Of a DNA stretch of 64,000 nucleotides, positions 14,757 through 22,719 are shown piece after piece; position 1 is the stretch's first letter; each line of letters starts with the position of its first letter. This stretch comes from Arthrobacter sp. Y-9 (GTDB taxonomy: Bacteria; Actinomycetota; Actinomycetes; Actinomycetales; Micrococcaceae), in contig NZ_CP121463.1 in the NCBI RefSeq assembly GCF_029690065.1, forward strand, positions 3,410,001-3,474,000. Reading direction: 5' to 3'. The notes under the pieces were generated by a model. That model searched no databases. It was not told the origin of the DNA and was given only the letters and a program-made list of their open reading frames with translations. The translations under genes and the position numbers were made by a program.

Positions 14757-16193
14757 ATGTCCGAATCCGTCCACGTGTCCGTATCGTCACCTGCCCGCAG
14801 ACCGCGCAGACTGCGCCTGCTGGCCGCCGCGGCCGCCGTCGCCGCGCTGACTCTGAGCTTCACGACGCCGGCACACGCCACCGGCAATCCCCTCCCGTCC
14901 GCGGACCCCTCGCCGTCCGCGTCGAGCATCGCGGTGCTGGTCAACAAGCAGCGCCCCCTCAATCCGAGCCAGTACTACCCGTCCGATCTGGTGAATTTCC
15001 GCGGCACGGGATACTCCCTCCGCCGCGAGGCCGCCACGGCGCTGAACAACCTCTTCACGGCGGCCGGCGCAGCGGGACGGCCCCTCACCGTCGTCAGCGC
15101 GTTCCGGAGCTATCAGACCCAGGTCAGCACCTACAACTACTACGTCAGCCAGTACGGCGAAGCGTACGCCAACACCATCTCCGCCCGGCCCGGGTACAGC
15201 GAGCACCAGACGGGCCTGGCCGTCGACGTCGGCAACACTTACAACTGCGGCCTCAGCACCTGCTTCGGCAGCACCCCTGAGGGCCAGTGGGTGGCGGCCA
15301 ACGCCTGGCGCTTCGGTTTCATCGTGCGGTACCCGAACGGCTACACCGGCACCACGGGCTACGCCTACGAGCCCTGGCATCTGCGGTACGTCGGCGGCGA
15401 CGTCTCCTCGGACATGCGCGCCCGGAAGATCCCGACCCTGGAGCAGTACTTCTCCGGCAGCCCTGCCCGCGCGGCCACCGTCAAGAGCGGCGGCGACATC
15501 CTGGCGGTGGACGGTTCGGGCGCGCTGCGGCTCTATCGGGGCGTCAACGGGACGGTGTCGCTCGTCGGGACGGTCAGCAACGGCTGGTCCGGGTTCCGGG
15601 AAGGTCACCTCGTGGACTGGACCGGCGACGGGATCTACGACATCGTGGCCGTCACCAAGGACGGACGGCTCCTGCTGTACCGGGGCGGCGCCCAGGGCGG
15701 ATTCGCGGCGGCCCAGCAGATCGGCAGCGGCTGGGGACCCATGACCCTGGCCATCGGACGCCTCAAGGCCGGGCAGCGACCGGGAATCGTCGCCTACAAC
15801 GCCGCCGGCTACCTGTACCACTACGCCAACCCCACGGGCGGCGCCCCGGCGGCCGCCACCTACATCGGCGCCGGGTGGAAGGGCGCGGCTCTTTCGCTGA
15901 CCGACTTCACCGGCGACGGCCAGGTCGACCTCATGGCGCGGATGCCCAACGGCACGCTCCGCGCCTACCCGGGCAACGGCACGGGAACGGTGCGAGGCTT
16001 CTCCACGGTGGCCACAGGCTGGCAGGGGTACACGAGCATCTTCGCGGACTACGGATTCGCGGGCGCCGGGAGCCGGGGCCTGATGACGCGGCAGGCGAAC
16101 GGCGGGCTGGTCTACCACGGGTTCCGGAACGGCCAGTGGCTCACTCCACGGACCGTCGGCTGGGGCTGGGGACCGCTGAACATCTTCCGCTGA
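14757..16193 (+). CDS. Secreted VanY-type D-Ala-D-Ala carboxypeptidase with C-terminal propeller repeats
   Basis: A 478-residue secreted cell-wall hydrolase. A Sec signal peptide covers about residues 1-42 (RRLRLLAAAAAVAALTLSF, cleavage near PAHA-TG). The VanY domain (about 60-215) carries the LAS-peptidase zinc ligands in SEHQTGLAVDVG and EPWHLRY plus the substrate-binding SAFRSY. Residues about 235-478 hold repeated D-x-T/N-x-D-G motifs (DWTGDGIYDI, DFTGDGQVDL), typical of FG-GAP/VCBS-type propellers that may bind cell wall. It probably trims D-Ala from peptidoglycan stems. ATG 14757 has AGGGGG 6 nt upstream and is preferred to the TTG two codons earlier. Confidence 0.9.
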   Translation: MSESVHVSVSSPARRPRRLRLLAAAAAVAALTLSFTTPAHATGNPLPSADPSPSASSIAVLVNKQRPLNPSQYYPSDLVNFRGTGYSLRREAATALNNLFTAAGAAGRPLTVVSAFRSYQTQVSTYNYYVSQYGEAYANTISARPGYSEHQTGLAVDVGNTYNCGLSTCFGSTPEGQWVAANAWRFGFIVRYPNGYTGTTGYAYEPWHLRYVGGDVSSDMRARKIPTLEQYFSGSPARAATVKSGGDILAVDGSGALRLYRGVNGTVSLVGTVSNGWSGFREGHLVDWTGDGIYDIVAVTKDGRLLLYRGGAQGGFAAAQQIGSGWGPMTLAIGRLKAGQRPGIVAYNAAGYLYHYANPTGGAPAAATYIGAGWKGAALSLTDFTGDGQVDLMARMPNGTLRAYPGNGTGTVRGFSTVATGWQGYTSIFADYGFAGAGSRGLMTRQANGGLVYHGFRNGQWLTPRTVGWGWGPLNIFR

Positions 16194-16282
16194 GCGGCGG
16201 TTTCGGGTCCCGGGACCTGATTCGCACCGGAGGCCCGGCTGCGCTAAGCTGAGGCGTGCTGCCACGGCTTGGCCCTGGCCGC

Positions 16283-16353
16283 GGGGCTGTAGCTCAATGG
16301 TAGAGCACCTGCTTCCCAAGCAGGTGACGCGGGTTCGATTCCCGTCAGCCCCT
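16283..16353 (+). tRNA. tRNA-Gly(CCC)
   Basis: A complete cloverleaf. The acceptor GGGGCTG (16283-16289) pairs with CAGCCCC (16346-16352), discriminator T. D arm GCTC/GAGC; anticodon stem CCTGC/GCAGG around loop TTCCCAA, with anticodon CCC at 16315-16317; T arm GCGGG/CCCGT around TTCGATT. No CCA is encoded. It reads GGG codons. Confidence 0.95.
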
Positions 16354-16361
16354 CGTTTCCG

Positions 16362-16391
16362 AAGGCCCCCGCTCCTCGAGCGGGGGCCTTT
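16362..16391. terminator. Intrinsic terminator after tRNA-Gly
   Basis: A 13-bp perfect stem, AAGGCCCCCGCTC and its complement, with a 3-nt loop and a short T-run, starting 9 bp beyond the tRNA. The interval from here to the rpsN terminator (16392-16577) is GC-rich and shows no gene or motif I can support. Confidence 0.85.
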
Positions 16392-16577
16392 CGCGTGCCC
16401 GGCCGCAGCAGGCCCGGCCGACGGGGCGAGAGGCCGGCGGCGCACGTGGACAGCGTCGCACGTGGACGCCGCCGACGTCGGGGGTTCGCGCCGACAGCAC
16501 GGGCTGCAGGCCGTGCGCTCGGCAGGATCCCCCGAACTCGGCGGCGCGGACGCGGCCCGGACCGCACCCGGGTACGC

Positions 16578-16613
16578 GAAAGGCCGGCCATCCGTGCGGA
16601 TGACCGGCCTTTC
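16578..16613. terminator. Terminator of the rpmB-rpmG-rpsN operon
   Basis: Stem GAAAGGCCGG(T/C)CA with its complement around a 10-nt loop, about 38 bp past the rpsN stop. In the minus-strand direction the stem is followed by T-rich sequence. Confidence 0.8.
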
Positions 16614-16650
16614 AGTCTCAGATGGACGCGACCCTCAGAGGGTCACGGTC

Positions 16651-16956
16651 CTACCAGGAAGACTTGGTGATGCCCGGCAGCTCGCCCTTGTGGGCCATGT
16701 CGCGGAAGCGGACACGGGAGATGCCGAACTTCTGGAAGGTGCCACGGGGGCGGCCGTCGATGGCGTCGCGGTTGCGGACGCGGACGGGGGAAGCGTTGCG
16801 GGGCAGCTTCTGCAGACCCAGGCGGGCCTCCTCGCGTGCCTCGTCGGTCGCGTTCGGGTCGACCAGGGTCTTCTTGAGCTCGAGGCGCTTGGCAGCGTAG
16901 CGCTCAACGATGACCTTGCGCTGCTCGTTACGAGCAATCTTGGACTTCTTCGCCAT
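16651..16956 (-). CDS. rpsN: 30S ribosomal protein S14, zinc-independent long form
   Basis: A 101-residue S14 of the long, cysteine-free type. It lacks the two CxxC motifs of the 61-residue zinc-binding form and contains [20 protein letters not shown] and [11 protein letters not shown]. It is a small-subunit protein of the 30S head needed for assembly. It is the last gene of the rpmB-rpmG-rpsN unit, the classic trio of zinc-sparing paralogues, 2 bp after the rpmG stop. In many actinobacteria this set is repressed by Zur; no Zur-like palindrome is visible upstream here, so it may be the only, constitutively used set. Confidence 0.95.
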   Translation of the reverse strand: MAKKSKIARNEQRKVIVERYAAKRLELKKTLVDPNATDEAREEARLGLQKLPRNASPVRVRNRDAIDGRPRGTFQKFGISRVRFRDMAHKGELPGITKSSW

Positions 16957-16958
16957 GT

Positions 16959-17129
16959 TTAGCGCTCCTCTCGGAATTCGACGTGCTGGCGCACAACCGG
17001 GTCGTACTTCTTCAGGACCAGACGGTCCGGGTCGTTACGACGGTTCTTGCGCGTCACGTAGGTGTAGCCGGTGCCCGCGGTGGACTTCAGCTTGATGATC
17101 GGACGTACGTCCTTGTCCTTCTTTGCCAT
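16959..17129 (-). CDS. rpmG: 50S ribosomal protein L33, zinc-independent form
   Basis: A 56-residue L33 with [36 protein letters not shown] and a cysteine-free C-terminus. Zinc-binding L33 forms carry two CxxC pairs; these are absent. Its ATG overlaps the rpmB stop (TAATG), giving translational coupling, and GAGGAGCGC at its own end supplies the ribosome binding site for rpsN. Confidence 0.95.
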   Translation of the reverse strand: MAKKDKDVRPIIKLKSTAGTGYTYVTRKNRRNDPDRLVLKKYDPVVRQHVEFREER

Positions 17130-17365
17130 TAGAGCTTCACCCCACGAGCCAGAATCTCGGCGACAACAGCGTCGATACCGCGCTGGTCGATGACCTTGAT
17201 GCCCTTGGCAGAAACCTGCAGGGTCACGTTACGGCGCAGGGACGGAACCCAGTAGCGCTTCTTCTGGATGTTCGGGTCGAACCGACGCTTGTTGCGGCGG
17301 TGCGAGTGCGAAATGCTGTGCCCGAAGCCCGGCTCGGCCCCAGTCACCTGGCAGTGTGCTGCCAT
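17129..17365 (-). CDS. rpmB: 50S ribosomal protein L28
   Basis: A 78-residue L28 beginning [20 protein letters not shown], followed by the basic [17 protein letters not shown] and ending ILARGVKL. Only one cysteine is present, so it is the form without a zinc site. The ATG at 17365 follows GAGGAG at 6-nt spacing. It is first in the rpmB-rpmG-rpsN unit. The 298 bp upstream (17366-17663) contain no gene and no AT-rich Zur-type palindrome that I can recognise. Confidence 0.95.
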   Translation of the reverse strand: MAAHCQVTGAEPGFGHSISHSHRRNKRRFDPNIQKKRYWVPSLRRNVTLQVSAKGIKVIDQRGIDAVVAEILARGVKL

Positions 17366-17663
17366 GATCGACTCCTCGATGTCAGTGATACCGGGAGGGT
17401 TTTCCATCCCGGGCGCCGCCGTCGCGTCCACGCACGTCACCCCTGAAAGGATGAGCACGGGAAACAGAAATGGCTGACTTGAGCCCCTAACTACCGGCGA
17501 GCTTGACCGCGAGGTCCGCTGCAAGCCGGAGCAATCAGGCACACTTCACACAACTGAGCGCCTATCAAGTCTACGGGGCCGCGTCAATTAAGGCCAATCA
17601 GCGTGTTTCGCCCGCACGACGACGGCGGGCGGCGCCGGCGTCGCGACCGGCTGGGTCCCCGGC

Positions 17664-18473
17664 TCAGTCGTCCAGACTGCCCGGGTCCACCAGGTGGGGG
17701 TAGCGAGGACTCAGCGAATCCCCGGAGGAGGTCCCTGTCAGCCGGCGCTTGACCCAGGGCACGGCCTCGTCGCGCGTCCACGCCGCGTTGGCCTTGAACG
17801 CCTCGGCCCGCGGGACCACGGGCGCCGCCGGCAGGAGCGGCGGGGTGAACGGCCCCGGCTCTGCGCCAGGCGTCTGGATTCCGCGCAGACGATGGAACAC
17901 CCGCTCGGCCATGTTCTGGTGCCCCAGGGTGGACATGTGCATCCGGTCCACGCCCCAGAGGCGCCAGTCGTTGTACTCCGCGAAGCGCCAGTAATCCACG
18001 ACGATCGCGTCATGGTCCTCGGCGATGCCCCGGACCAGTTCGTTGTAGATCGCCGTCCGCCCGCGCATGGGGCCGAAGACCTTGGAGGAGCGCGCGTCGA
18101 AGCCGGTGAAGAGCAGCACCTGCGCGCCGGAATCCCTCAGGCGCGCGACGGCCCGGCCGTACTCGGCCAGGAGCGCGTCGATGTCGATCCTGGGCCGGAG
18201 GATGTCATTGGCGCCGGCGTAGATGCTCACGAGCGTGGGTTTCATCGCGAGCGCAGGCTCGATCTGCTCGGCCAGGATCCCGCGCATCTTGCGCCCGCGG
18301 ATCGCCAGGTTCGCGTAGCCGACCCCGCCGTCGTCGGCCGCGTCCTGGGCGAGCAGCGCCGCGAACCGGTCCGCCCAGCCGCGCACGCCGTTCGGGCGGG
18401 TGGGGTCGATGTCACCGACGCCTTCCGTGAAGGAGTCGCCCAGTGCCACGTAACGGGTGGTGAAGTCGGTCAT
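17664..18473 (-). CDS. SGNH/GDSL hydrolase (paralogue 1)
   Basis: A 269-residue cytoplasmic SGNH-fold esterase/lipase. Block I is YVALGDSFTEGVGD with the catalytic serine at residue 14; block III is IYAGANDIL; block V is GVDRMHMS, supplying catalytic Asp and His. There is no signal peptide. It lies 10 bp after a MarR gene on the same strand, so the two form an operon. ATG 18473 follows AGAAGGA. Two further paralogues lie 2-4 kb away with the same order of motifs and the same C-terminal SSGD/LGD-L-PRWP end. Substrate unknown. Confidence 0.9.
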   Translation of the reverse strand: MTDFTTRYVALGDSFTEGVGDIDPTRPNGVRGWADRFAALLAQDAADDGGVGYANLAIRGRKMRGILAEQIEPALAMKPTLVSIYAGANDILRPRIDIDALLAEYGRAVARLRDSGAQVLLFTGFDARSSKVFGPMRGRTAIYNELVRGIAEDHDAIVVDYWRFAEYNDWRLWGVDRMHMSTLGHQNMAERVFHRLRGIQTPGAEPGPFTPPLLPAAPVVPRAEAFKANAAWTRDEAVPWVKRRLTGTSSGDSLSPRYPHLVDPGSLDD

Positions 18474-18483
18474 GGTCCTTCTT

Positions 18484-18984
18484 TCAGCGGCCTTCCTGGA
18501 GTTCCCGGCCCTCGCGGAGGATCCAGTGGTCGCAGTTGAGGCGTTCCACGATCCGTTCACCGACGCGGGCCAGGTCTTCCACATCCTGCTCGTCCAGCGC
18601 GTCGAACACCAGCTCCCGCACCACTTCGACGTGTTCCGGGGCGAGCCGGGTCAGGGTCTGGAAACCCTCGTCCGTCAGATGCGCCACGGTGACCCGGGCG
18701 TCCTCGGGATGCGACTCCCGCTGGACCCAGCCGCGGCCCTGGAGCTTGGTGACGACATGCGAGAGGCGGGAGAGCGACGCGGACGTCCGAGCGGCCAGTT
18801 CACTCATGGCCAGGTACCGCCCGTCGGCCTCGGAGAGCATGGCCAGGACGTTGTAGTCGAACAGGGAGAGACGGCCCCGGGTGTTGAGGTCCGTGTCCAG
18901 CGCCGCGGGCAGGAGCGTGCTCACGCTCACCACCGCCAGCCAGGCCCGCCGCTCAGCCGGCGAGAGCCACCGTACATCCTTCAT
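18484..18984 (-). CDS. MarR-family transcriptional regulator
   Basis: A 166-residue winged-helix regulator: LSLFDYNVLAMLSEADGRYLAMSELAARTSASLSRLS around the recognition helix, then the wing GWVQRESHPEDARVTVAHLTDEG. It is followed 10 bp later by SGNH hydrolase 1, probably its target operon. An acidic C-terminal part (FDALDEQDVEDLARVGERI) forms the dimer helices. The start faces the Zur-box region of aztD; 227 bp separate the two divergent genes. Confidence 0.88.
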   Translation of the reverse strand: MKDVRWLSPAERRAWLAVVSVSTLLPAALDTDLNTRGRLSLFDYNVLAMLSEADGRYLAMSELAARTSASLSRLSHVVTKLQGRGWVQRESHPEDARVTVAHLTDEGFQTLTRLAPEHVEVVRELVFDALDEQDVEDLARVGERIVERLNCDHWILREGRELQEGR

Positions 18985-19182
18985 AGGGAGATTCTATGTG
19001 CACTGACGGGCGAGGTCAGGGCCGGATTCCGCGGCGCCGGGCGGAGCGCGCGGGAGGGGCGGCCGGGGCGGGACGCGTGGGGACGGGCGGAGATGCCGGC
19101 ACGGTCCGGGCCGCACTCCGTCGACTGCGGCTGAGCGCGGACGCCTCCCGCCTCCGCGTCACGAACCACCGCCAAGTTGAAC

Positions 19183-19203
19183 TGATAATGAGAATCATTA
19201 CCA
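19183..19203. promoter_or_regulatory. Zur box upstream of aztD
   Basis: An inverted repeat, TGATAATGA-GAA-TCATTACCA, with one mismatch between the arms. This is the AT-rich form expected for the actinobacterial zinc repressor Zur. It overlaps a -10-like GATAAT and ends 8 bp before the aztD ATG, so bound Zur would block transcription when zinc is plentiful. Confidence 0.82.
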
Positions 19204-19211
19204 TTTAACGA

Positions 19212-20537
19212 ATGATCCGCACCCTCCTGAAACACGCCCCTGCCCACCCCCGCCCGGACTCGCGCCGCACCAAGCCGTGGCTCGCGCTCGCCGTGCCGGC
19301 CGCCGTCGTCGGGCTGCTGCTCACCGGCTGCGGCACCCCGGCGCCTGCCGCCGGTACCTCCGCCACGAGCACGCCGACGGCGAGCGCGAAACCGCGCGAG
19401 GCGGCCGGACCGACTCCTCGGCTCGTCCTCAGCCACGACGGCGGCCTCACCGTCCTCGACGCGAAGACGCTCAAGCCTGTGGGCGGCGCCGAACTCGACG
19501 GCTTCCTCCGTCTCAATCCCGCCGGGGATGGCCGTCACGTGCTCGTCTCGACCGGGGACGCCTTCCGGGTGTTCGACGCCGGGGCCTGGTCCGAGCCGCA
19601 CGGCGACCACTCGCACCACTACACCTCCGCCCCGCGCCTGACCGGCCGCGCGTTCGCCGCCGACCACGCCGGGCACGTCGTGCGGCACGCCGGGCGGACG
19701 GTCCTGTTCAGCGACGGCTCCGGCAAGGTCGAGTCCTTCGACCCGAAGACCCTCACGGAAGCCCTCAAGACCGGCCTGCCCACCACCTCCGTCTACACCA
19801 CACCGCATCCCCATCACGGCGTGGCGGTCGAACTCTCCGACGGGAAGCTCCTGGTGACCCGCGGCGACGAGAGGTCCCGGAGCGGCATCTCCGTGCTCGG
19901 TCCCGCTCCGAAAGGCGGCAGCAGCCAGAACCGCCCCGAACTGCTGAAGAACGACGACTGCCCCGGCGTGCACGGCGAAGCCGTCGCAGCGGACGAGGCC
20001 GTGGTGGTCGGCTGCCAGAACGGCATGCTGATCTACCGCGACGGCAAGATCACCAAGGTCGACAGCCCGGACTCCTACGGCCGCCTGGGCAACCAGGCCG
20101 GGTCGGAGAAGTCGCCCGTGATCCTCGGCGACTACAAGGTGGACCGTGACGCGACCCTCGAGCGCCCCACCCGCGTCTCCCTCGTGGACACCAGGACGGC
20201 CACCCTGCGGCTGGTCGAGCTGGGGACCAGCTACTCGTTCCGTTCCCTCGGCCGCGGACCCGCCGGAGAAGCGCTCGTGCTCGGCACCGACGGCGGCCTG
20301 CGCGTGATCGACCCGACGACCGGGAAGATCTCCGCGACCATCCCCGTGGTCGGCGCCTGGACCGAATCGGAGACCTGGCAGGACCCCCGCCCGACGCTCC
20401 ACGTCCGCGGCGGCACCGCCTACGTGACCGAGCCCGGAAAGCGCACCCTGCACACCGTGGACCTCGGCACGCGCAAGGTCACCGGGAGCACGCAGCTGGA
20501 ACACGTCCCCAACGAGATGACCAGCATCGACGGCTGA
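19212..20537 (+). CDS. aztD: Zinc metallochaperone AztD
   Basis: A 441-residue extracytoplasmic protein that in characterised systems binds zinc and passes it to the AztC solute-binding protein of a zinc ABC importer. The signal region KPWLALAVPAAVVGLLLTGC ends in a lipobox with the cysteine at about residue 40, so it is probably a lipoprotein. The rest has propeller-like strands and His-rich metal sites: EPHGDHSHHY, ADHAGHVVRHAG, TPHPHHGVAVELSDGKLLV and CPGVHGEAVAADEAVVVGCQNG with a likely disulfide. The Zur box immediately upstream fits expression under zinc limitation. The partner aztABC genes are not adjacent and must be elsewhere. Confidence 0.88.
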   Translation: MIRTLLKHAPAHPRPDSRRTKPWLALAVPAAVVGLLLTGCGTPAPAAGTSATSTPTASAKPREAAGPTPRLVLSHDGGLTVLDAKTLKPVGGAELDGFLRLNPAGDGRHVLVSTGDAFRVFDAGAWSEPHGDHSHHYTSAPRLTGRAFAADHAGHVVRHAGRTVLFSDGSGKVESFDPKTLTEALKTGLPTTSVYTTPHPHHGVAVELSDGKLLVTRGDERSRSGISVLGPAPKGGSSQNRPELLKNDDCPGVHGEAVAADEAVVVGCQNGMLIYRDGKITKVDSPDSYGRLGNQAGSEKSPVILGDYKVDRDATLERPTRVSLVDTRTATLRLVELGTSYSFRSLGRGPAGEALVLGTDGGLRVIDPTTGKISATIPVVGAWTESETWQDPRPTLHVRGGTAYVTEPGKRTLHTVDLGTRKVTGSTQLEHVPNEMTSIDG

Positions 20538-20595
20538 CACACGGCCTCGCGAAGCCGTGTGACGTGGCCCCGCCGGCACCCTGTCCGGCGGGGCC
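20538..20595 (+). terminator. Tandem hairpins after aztD
   Basis: First stem CACACGGC/GCCGTGTG (20538-20561), directly after the stop; second stem GGCCCCGCCGG with its complement (20566-20595). The second ends 23 bp before the next ATG and probably completes termination. Confidence 0.7.
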
Positions 20596-20617
20596 GCGAG
20601 GCCATTACCCTGGAAGC

Positions 20618-20914
20618 ATGATCGTGGTGTCCCTCAGCTACAGAGTCCCGCTCGACGTGGTGGAGTTCCACATCCCGGCCCACCTCGAGTGGCTGGACGA
20701 GTGCTACTCACGCGGGCTGTTCGTGGCGTCCGGCCGCAAATCTCCCCGCACCGGCGGCATCCTGCTGTCCACGGCGGGCCTGGACGAGGTCCGCGCCGCC
20801 GTGGAACGCGACCCCTTCAACGTCAACGGCGTGGCCGAGTTCGACATCGAGGAGTTCGTGCCCAATCGGGTCGCCGAAGGGTACGAGGCGCTCCTGCCGC
20901 CCGAGGCCGACTAG
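20618..20914 (+). CDS. YCII-related (dimeric alpha-beta barrel) protein
   Basis: A 98-residue protein of the YCII family: MIVVSLSYRVPLDVVEFHIPAHLEWLDECYSRGLF, in which the His of the HxxHLxxL segment matches the conserved active-site-like histidine, and FNVNGVAEFDIEEFVPNR at the C-terminus. Function in the family is largely unknown. ATG 20618 follows GGAAGC. The last 207 bp are shared, on the opposite strand, with the extended 3' end of SGNH hydrolase 2. Confidence 0.83.
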   Translation: MIVVSLSYRVPLDVVEFHIPAHLEWLDECYSRGLFVASGRKSPRTGGILLSTAGLDEVRAAVERDPFNVNGVAEFDIEEFVPNRVAEGYEALLPPEAD

Positions 20915-21709
20915 CCCCGTCACGGGATCCACCGGGCCGGGCACCGGCCAGCGGGGGCCCAGCGCATCGCCGCTGGACACTCCCCGTACCTTGCGCCCGA
21001 GCCAGGGCGCGAAATCGCGGCGCAGCCACGCGGCGTCGTCCCTCAGGCGGCGCGCCAGGGTCGCTTTCGCCTCAGCCCCCGACGACGGCATCTCCTCCGC
21101 CGCGGTCAGGCGCGGCACCCCGAGCACCTCCAGGACTTTGGCCGCCATATAGCGGTGACCCTCCGCGGACATGTGGAGACGATCAGGAGCCCACAGCGCC
21201 CGGTCCTGGAACCGCTCGAAGCACCAGTAGTCCACCAAGGGGCAGTCGAGCTCGCGCGCCACGCGCCGGACCCTCGTGTTGTACGCGGCATTGCGGACTT
21301 TGAGCGGTTCCAGCAGCGGCGAGAGCGGCACGTTGTAGCCCGTGAAGAGGAGCACCTGGGCTCCCGACTCCCGCAGCGTCCGCACGGCCCGCTCCAGCCG
21401 GTCGAGCAGGGACGCGAGGTCGAGGCGGGCCATGAGCAGGTCGTTCCCGCCGGCGTAGAAACTGACCAGTGTGGGGTTCAGAGCGAGCGCCGCCTCGACC
21501 TGCTCCTCGACGATCCTGTCGAGACGCCGCCCCCGGACCGCCAGATTCGCGTACTCCGTGCCGGGATTGAAGCGGGCGAGCTCCTGGGCCACGCGATCCG
21601 CCCAGCCCCGGCAGCCGTGGGGCAGGGCCGGCGCCGGATCGCCCACGCCCTCCGTGAAGGAGTCCCCCAGAGCCACGAAGCGCAGCGGGCCGCTCAGATC
21701 AAGGATCAC
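20708..21709 (-). CDS. SGNH/GDSL hydrolase (paralogue 2) with antisense C-terminal extension
   Basis: A 333-residue SGNH-fold hydrolase: FVALGDSFTEGVGD (catalytic Ser), FYAGGNDLL and APDRLHMS (Asp/His). The GTG start at 21709 overlaps the stop of paralogue 3 (GTGA), so the two are coupled. The family core ends near SSGDALGPRWPVPGPVDP, as in the other paralogues, but this frame continues about 70 residues until a stop at 20708, running through the whole 3' part of the YCII gene on the other strand. The extension (HELLDVELGHAVDVEG and onward) has no family similarity and may be the result of losing the ancestral stop codon. Confidence 0.85.
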   Translation of the reverse strand: MILDLSGPLRFVALGDSFTEGVGDPAPALPHGCRGWADRVAQELARFNPGTEYANLAVRGRRLDRIVEEQVEAALALNPTLVSFYAGGNDLLMARLDLASLLDRLERAVRTLRESGAQVLLFTGYNVPLSPLLEPLKVRNAAYNTRVRRVARELDCPLVDYWCFERFQDRALWAPDRLHMSAEGHRYMAAKVLEVLGVPRLTAAEEMPSSGAEAKATLARRLRDDAAWLRRDFAPWLGRKVRGVSSGDALGPRWPVPGPVDPVTGLVGLGRQERLVPFGDPIGHELLDVELGHAVDVEGVAFHGGADLVQARRGQQDAAGAGRFAAGRHEQPA

Positions 21710-22548
21710 GGGCGCTCTCCGTCCGATGCGGCGTCCAGCAGACGGCGTTCCGCGAGTTTCCTCAGACCGCCCTTCCGGGGGACCTTCACAGGCTCCGGCC
21801 AGCGCGGTTCGAGGGTGTCCCCCAGGGTCACCCCGCGCAGCTTCCGGCCGAACAGGGGCAGGACCCACTCGTGCACCCAGCGGCGCTGAGCGGCTTCCCA
21901 CTCACGGAACCCCCGGGGTGTGGGCGGATCCCAGTCCTTCTCCTTGATGCGGTGCGGGACACCGAGCTGCTCCAGGACCCGGGCGGCGAGGTACTTGTGC
22001 CCGGCCTTGGACATGTGCAGCCGGTCGGTGTCCCACATGCGCGGGTCGCTGTAGGCGTCGAAGCACCAGTAGTCCACGAGGATCGCGTCGTGCTCGGCGG
22101 CGATCTCCCGGACGCGTTCGTTGTAGAAGGTGTTGCGCTTCTTCAGGGGCTCCAGGAGTGCGGAGACCTTGACGTCGTAGCCCGTGAAGAGGATCAGCTG
22201 CGCGCCCGTGGACGCCAGGGACGCCACGAGTCCCCGGTAGTCCTCCATGAGGCGGTCCATGTCGGTGCCGAGGTCGAGGATGTCGTTCCCGCCCGCATAG
22301 AGCGAGATGAGCGTGGGCTTCATGGCGAGCGCGGGTTCGAGCTGCTCGTCGATGATGTGGCGGAGCCTCTTGCTGCGGATCGCCAGATTGGCGTACTCCC
22401 AGCCGGGTTCGGCCTTCGCCAGCCGGTCCGCGACACGGTCCGCCCAGCCCCGCACCCCGTTGGGCATCAGGGGATGGCGGTCCCCCACGCCCTCGGTGAA
22501 GGAGTCCCCCAGGGCGAGGTACCGTCGCACCCCGTTCTGCTCGGCCAC
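21706..22548 (-). CDS. SGNH/GDSL hydrolase (paralogue 3)
   Basis: A 280-residue cytoplasmic SGNH hydrolase: YLALGDSFTEGVGD, LYAGGNDIL and DTDRLHMS carry the catalytic Ser, the oxyanion Asn and the Asp/His pair. A longer C-terminal part (WDPPTPRGFREWEAAQRRW) and a basic tail distinguish it from paralogue 1. It is first in a two-gene unit with paralogue 2 (4-nt overlap). No signal peptide. Substrate unknown. Confidence 0.9.
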   Translation of the reverse strand: MAEQNGVRRYLALGDSFTEGVGDRHPLMPNGVRGWADRVADRLAKAEPGWEYANLAIRSKRLRHIIDEQLEPALAMKPTLISLYAGGNDILDLGTDMDRLMEDYRGLVASLASTGAQLILFTGYDVKVSALLEPLKKRNTFYNERVREIAAEHDAILVDYWCFDAYSDPRMWDTDRLHMSKAGHKYLAARVLEQLGVPHRIKEKDWDPPTPRGFREWEAAQRRWVHEWVLPLFGRKLRGVTLGDTLEPRWPEPVKVPRKGGLRKLAERRLLDAASDGERP

Positions 22549-22640
22549 AGCGCCAGCCTAAGGACCCCGGGCGACGGGCGCGGAACGTCCACGGAACGGG
22601 AGGGTGAACTCGTGTCACTCAGGATGGCCGCCGCTGTGCT

Positions 22641-22705
22641 GAAACAGTGAGTTCCCGCCGAAACAGTGATCACAACACACTGTTTCGACGGGAACTCACT
22701 GTTTC
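22641..22705. repeat. Long palindrome, family B copy 1
   Basis: 28-nt arms at 22641-22668 and 22678-22705 with one mismatch, 9-nt loop. Each arm itself contains GAAACAGTG twice. It lies 15 bp past the end of the siderophore operon (minus strand) and upstream of SGNH hydrolase 3. Copy 2 is at 31592-31662. Confidence 0.9.
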
Positions 22706-22719
22706 GGCGGGGAGCAGGC

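Noticed and set aside
17366-17663. Zur box for rpmB-rpmG-rpsN
   Set aside because: I searched by eye for an AT-rich TGATAATGA-type inverted repeat and found none; only aztD has one.
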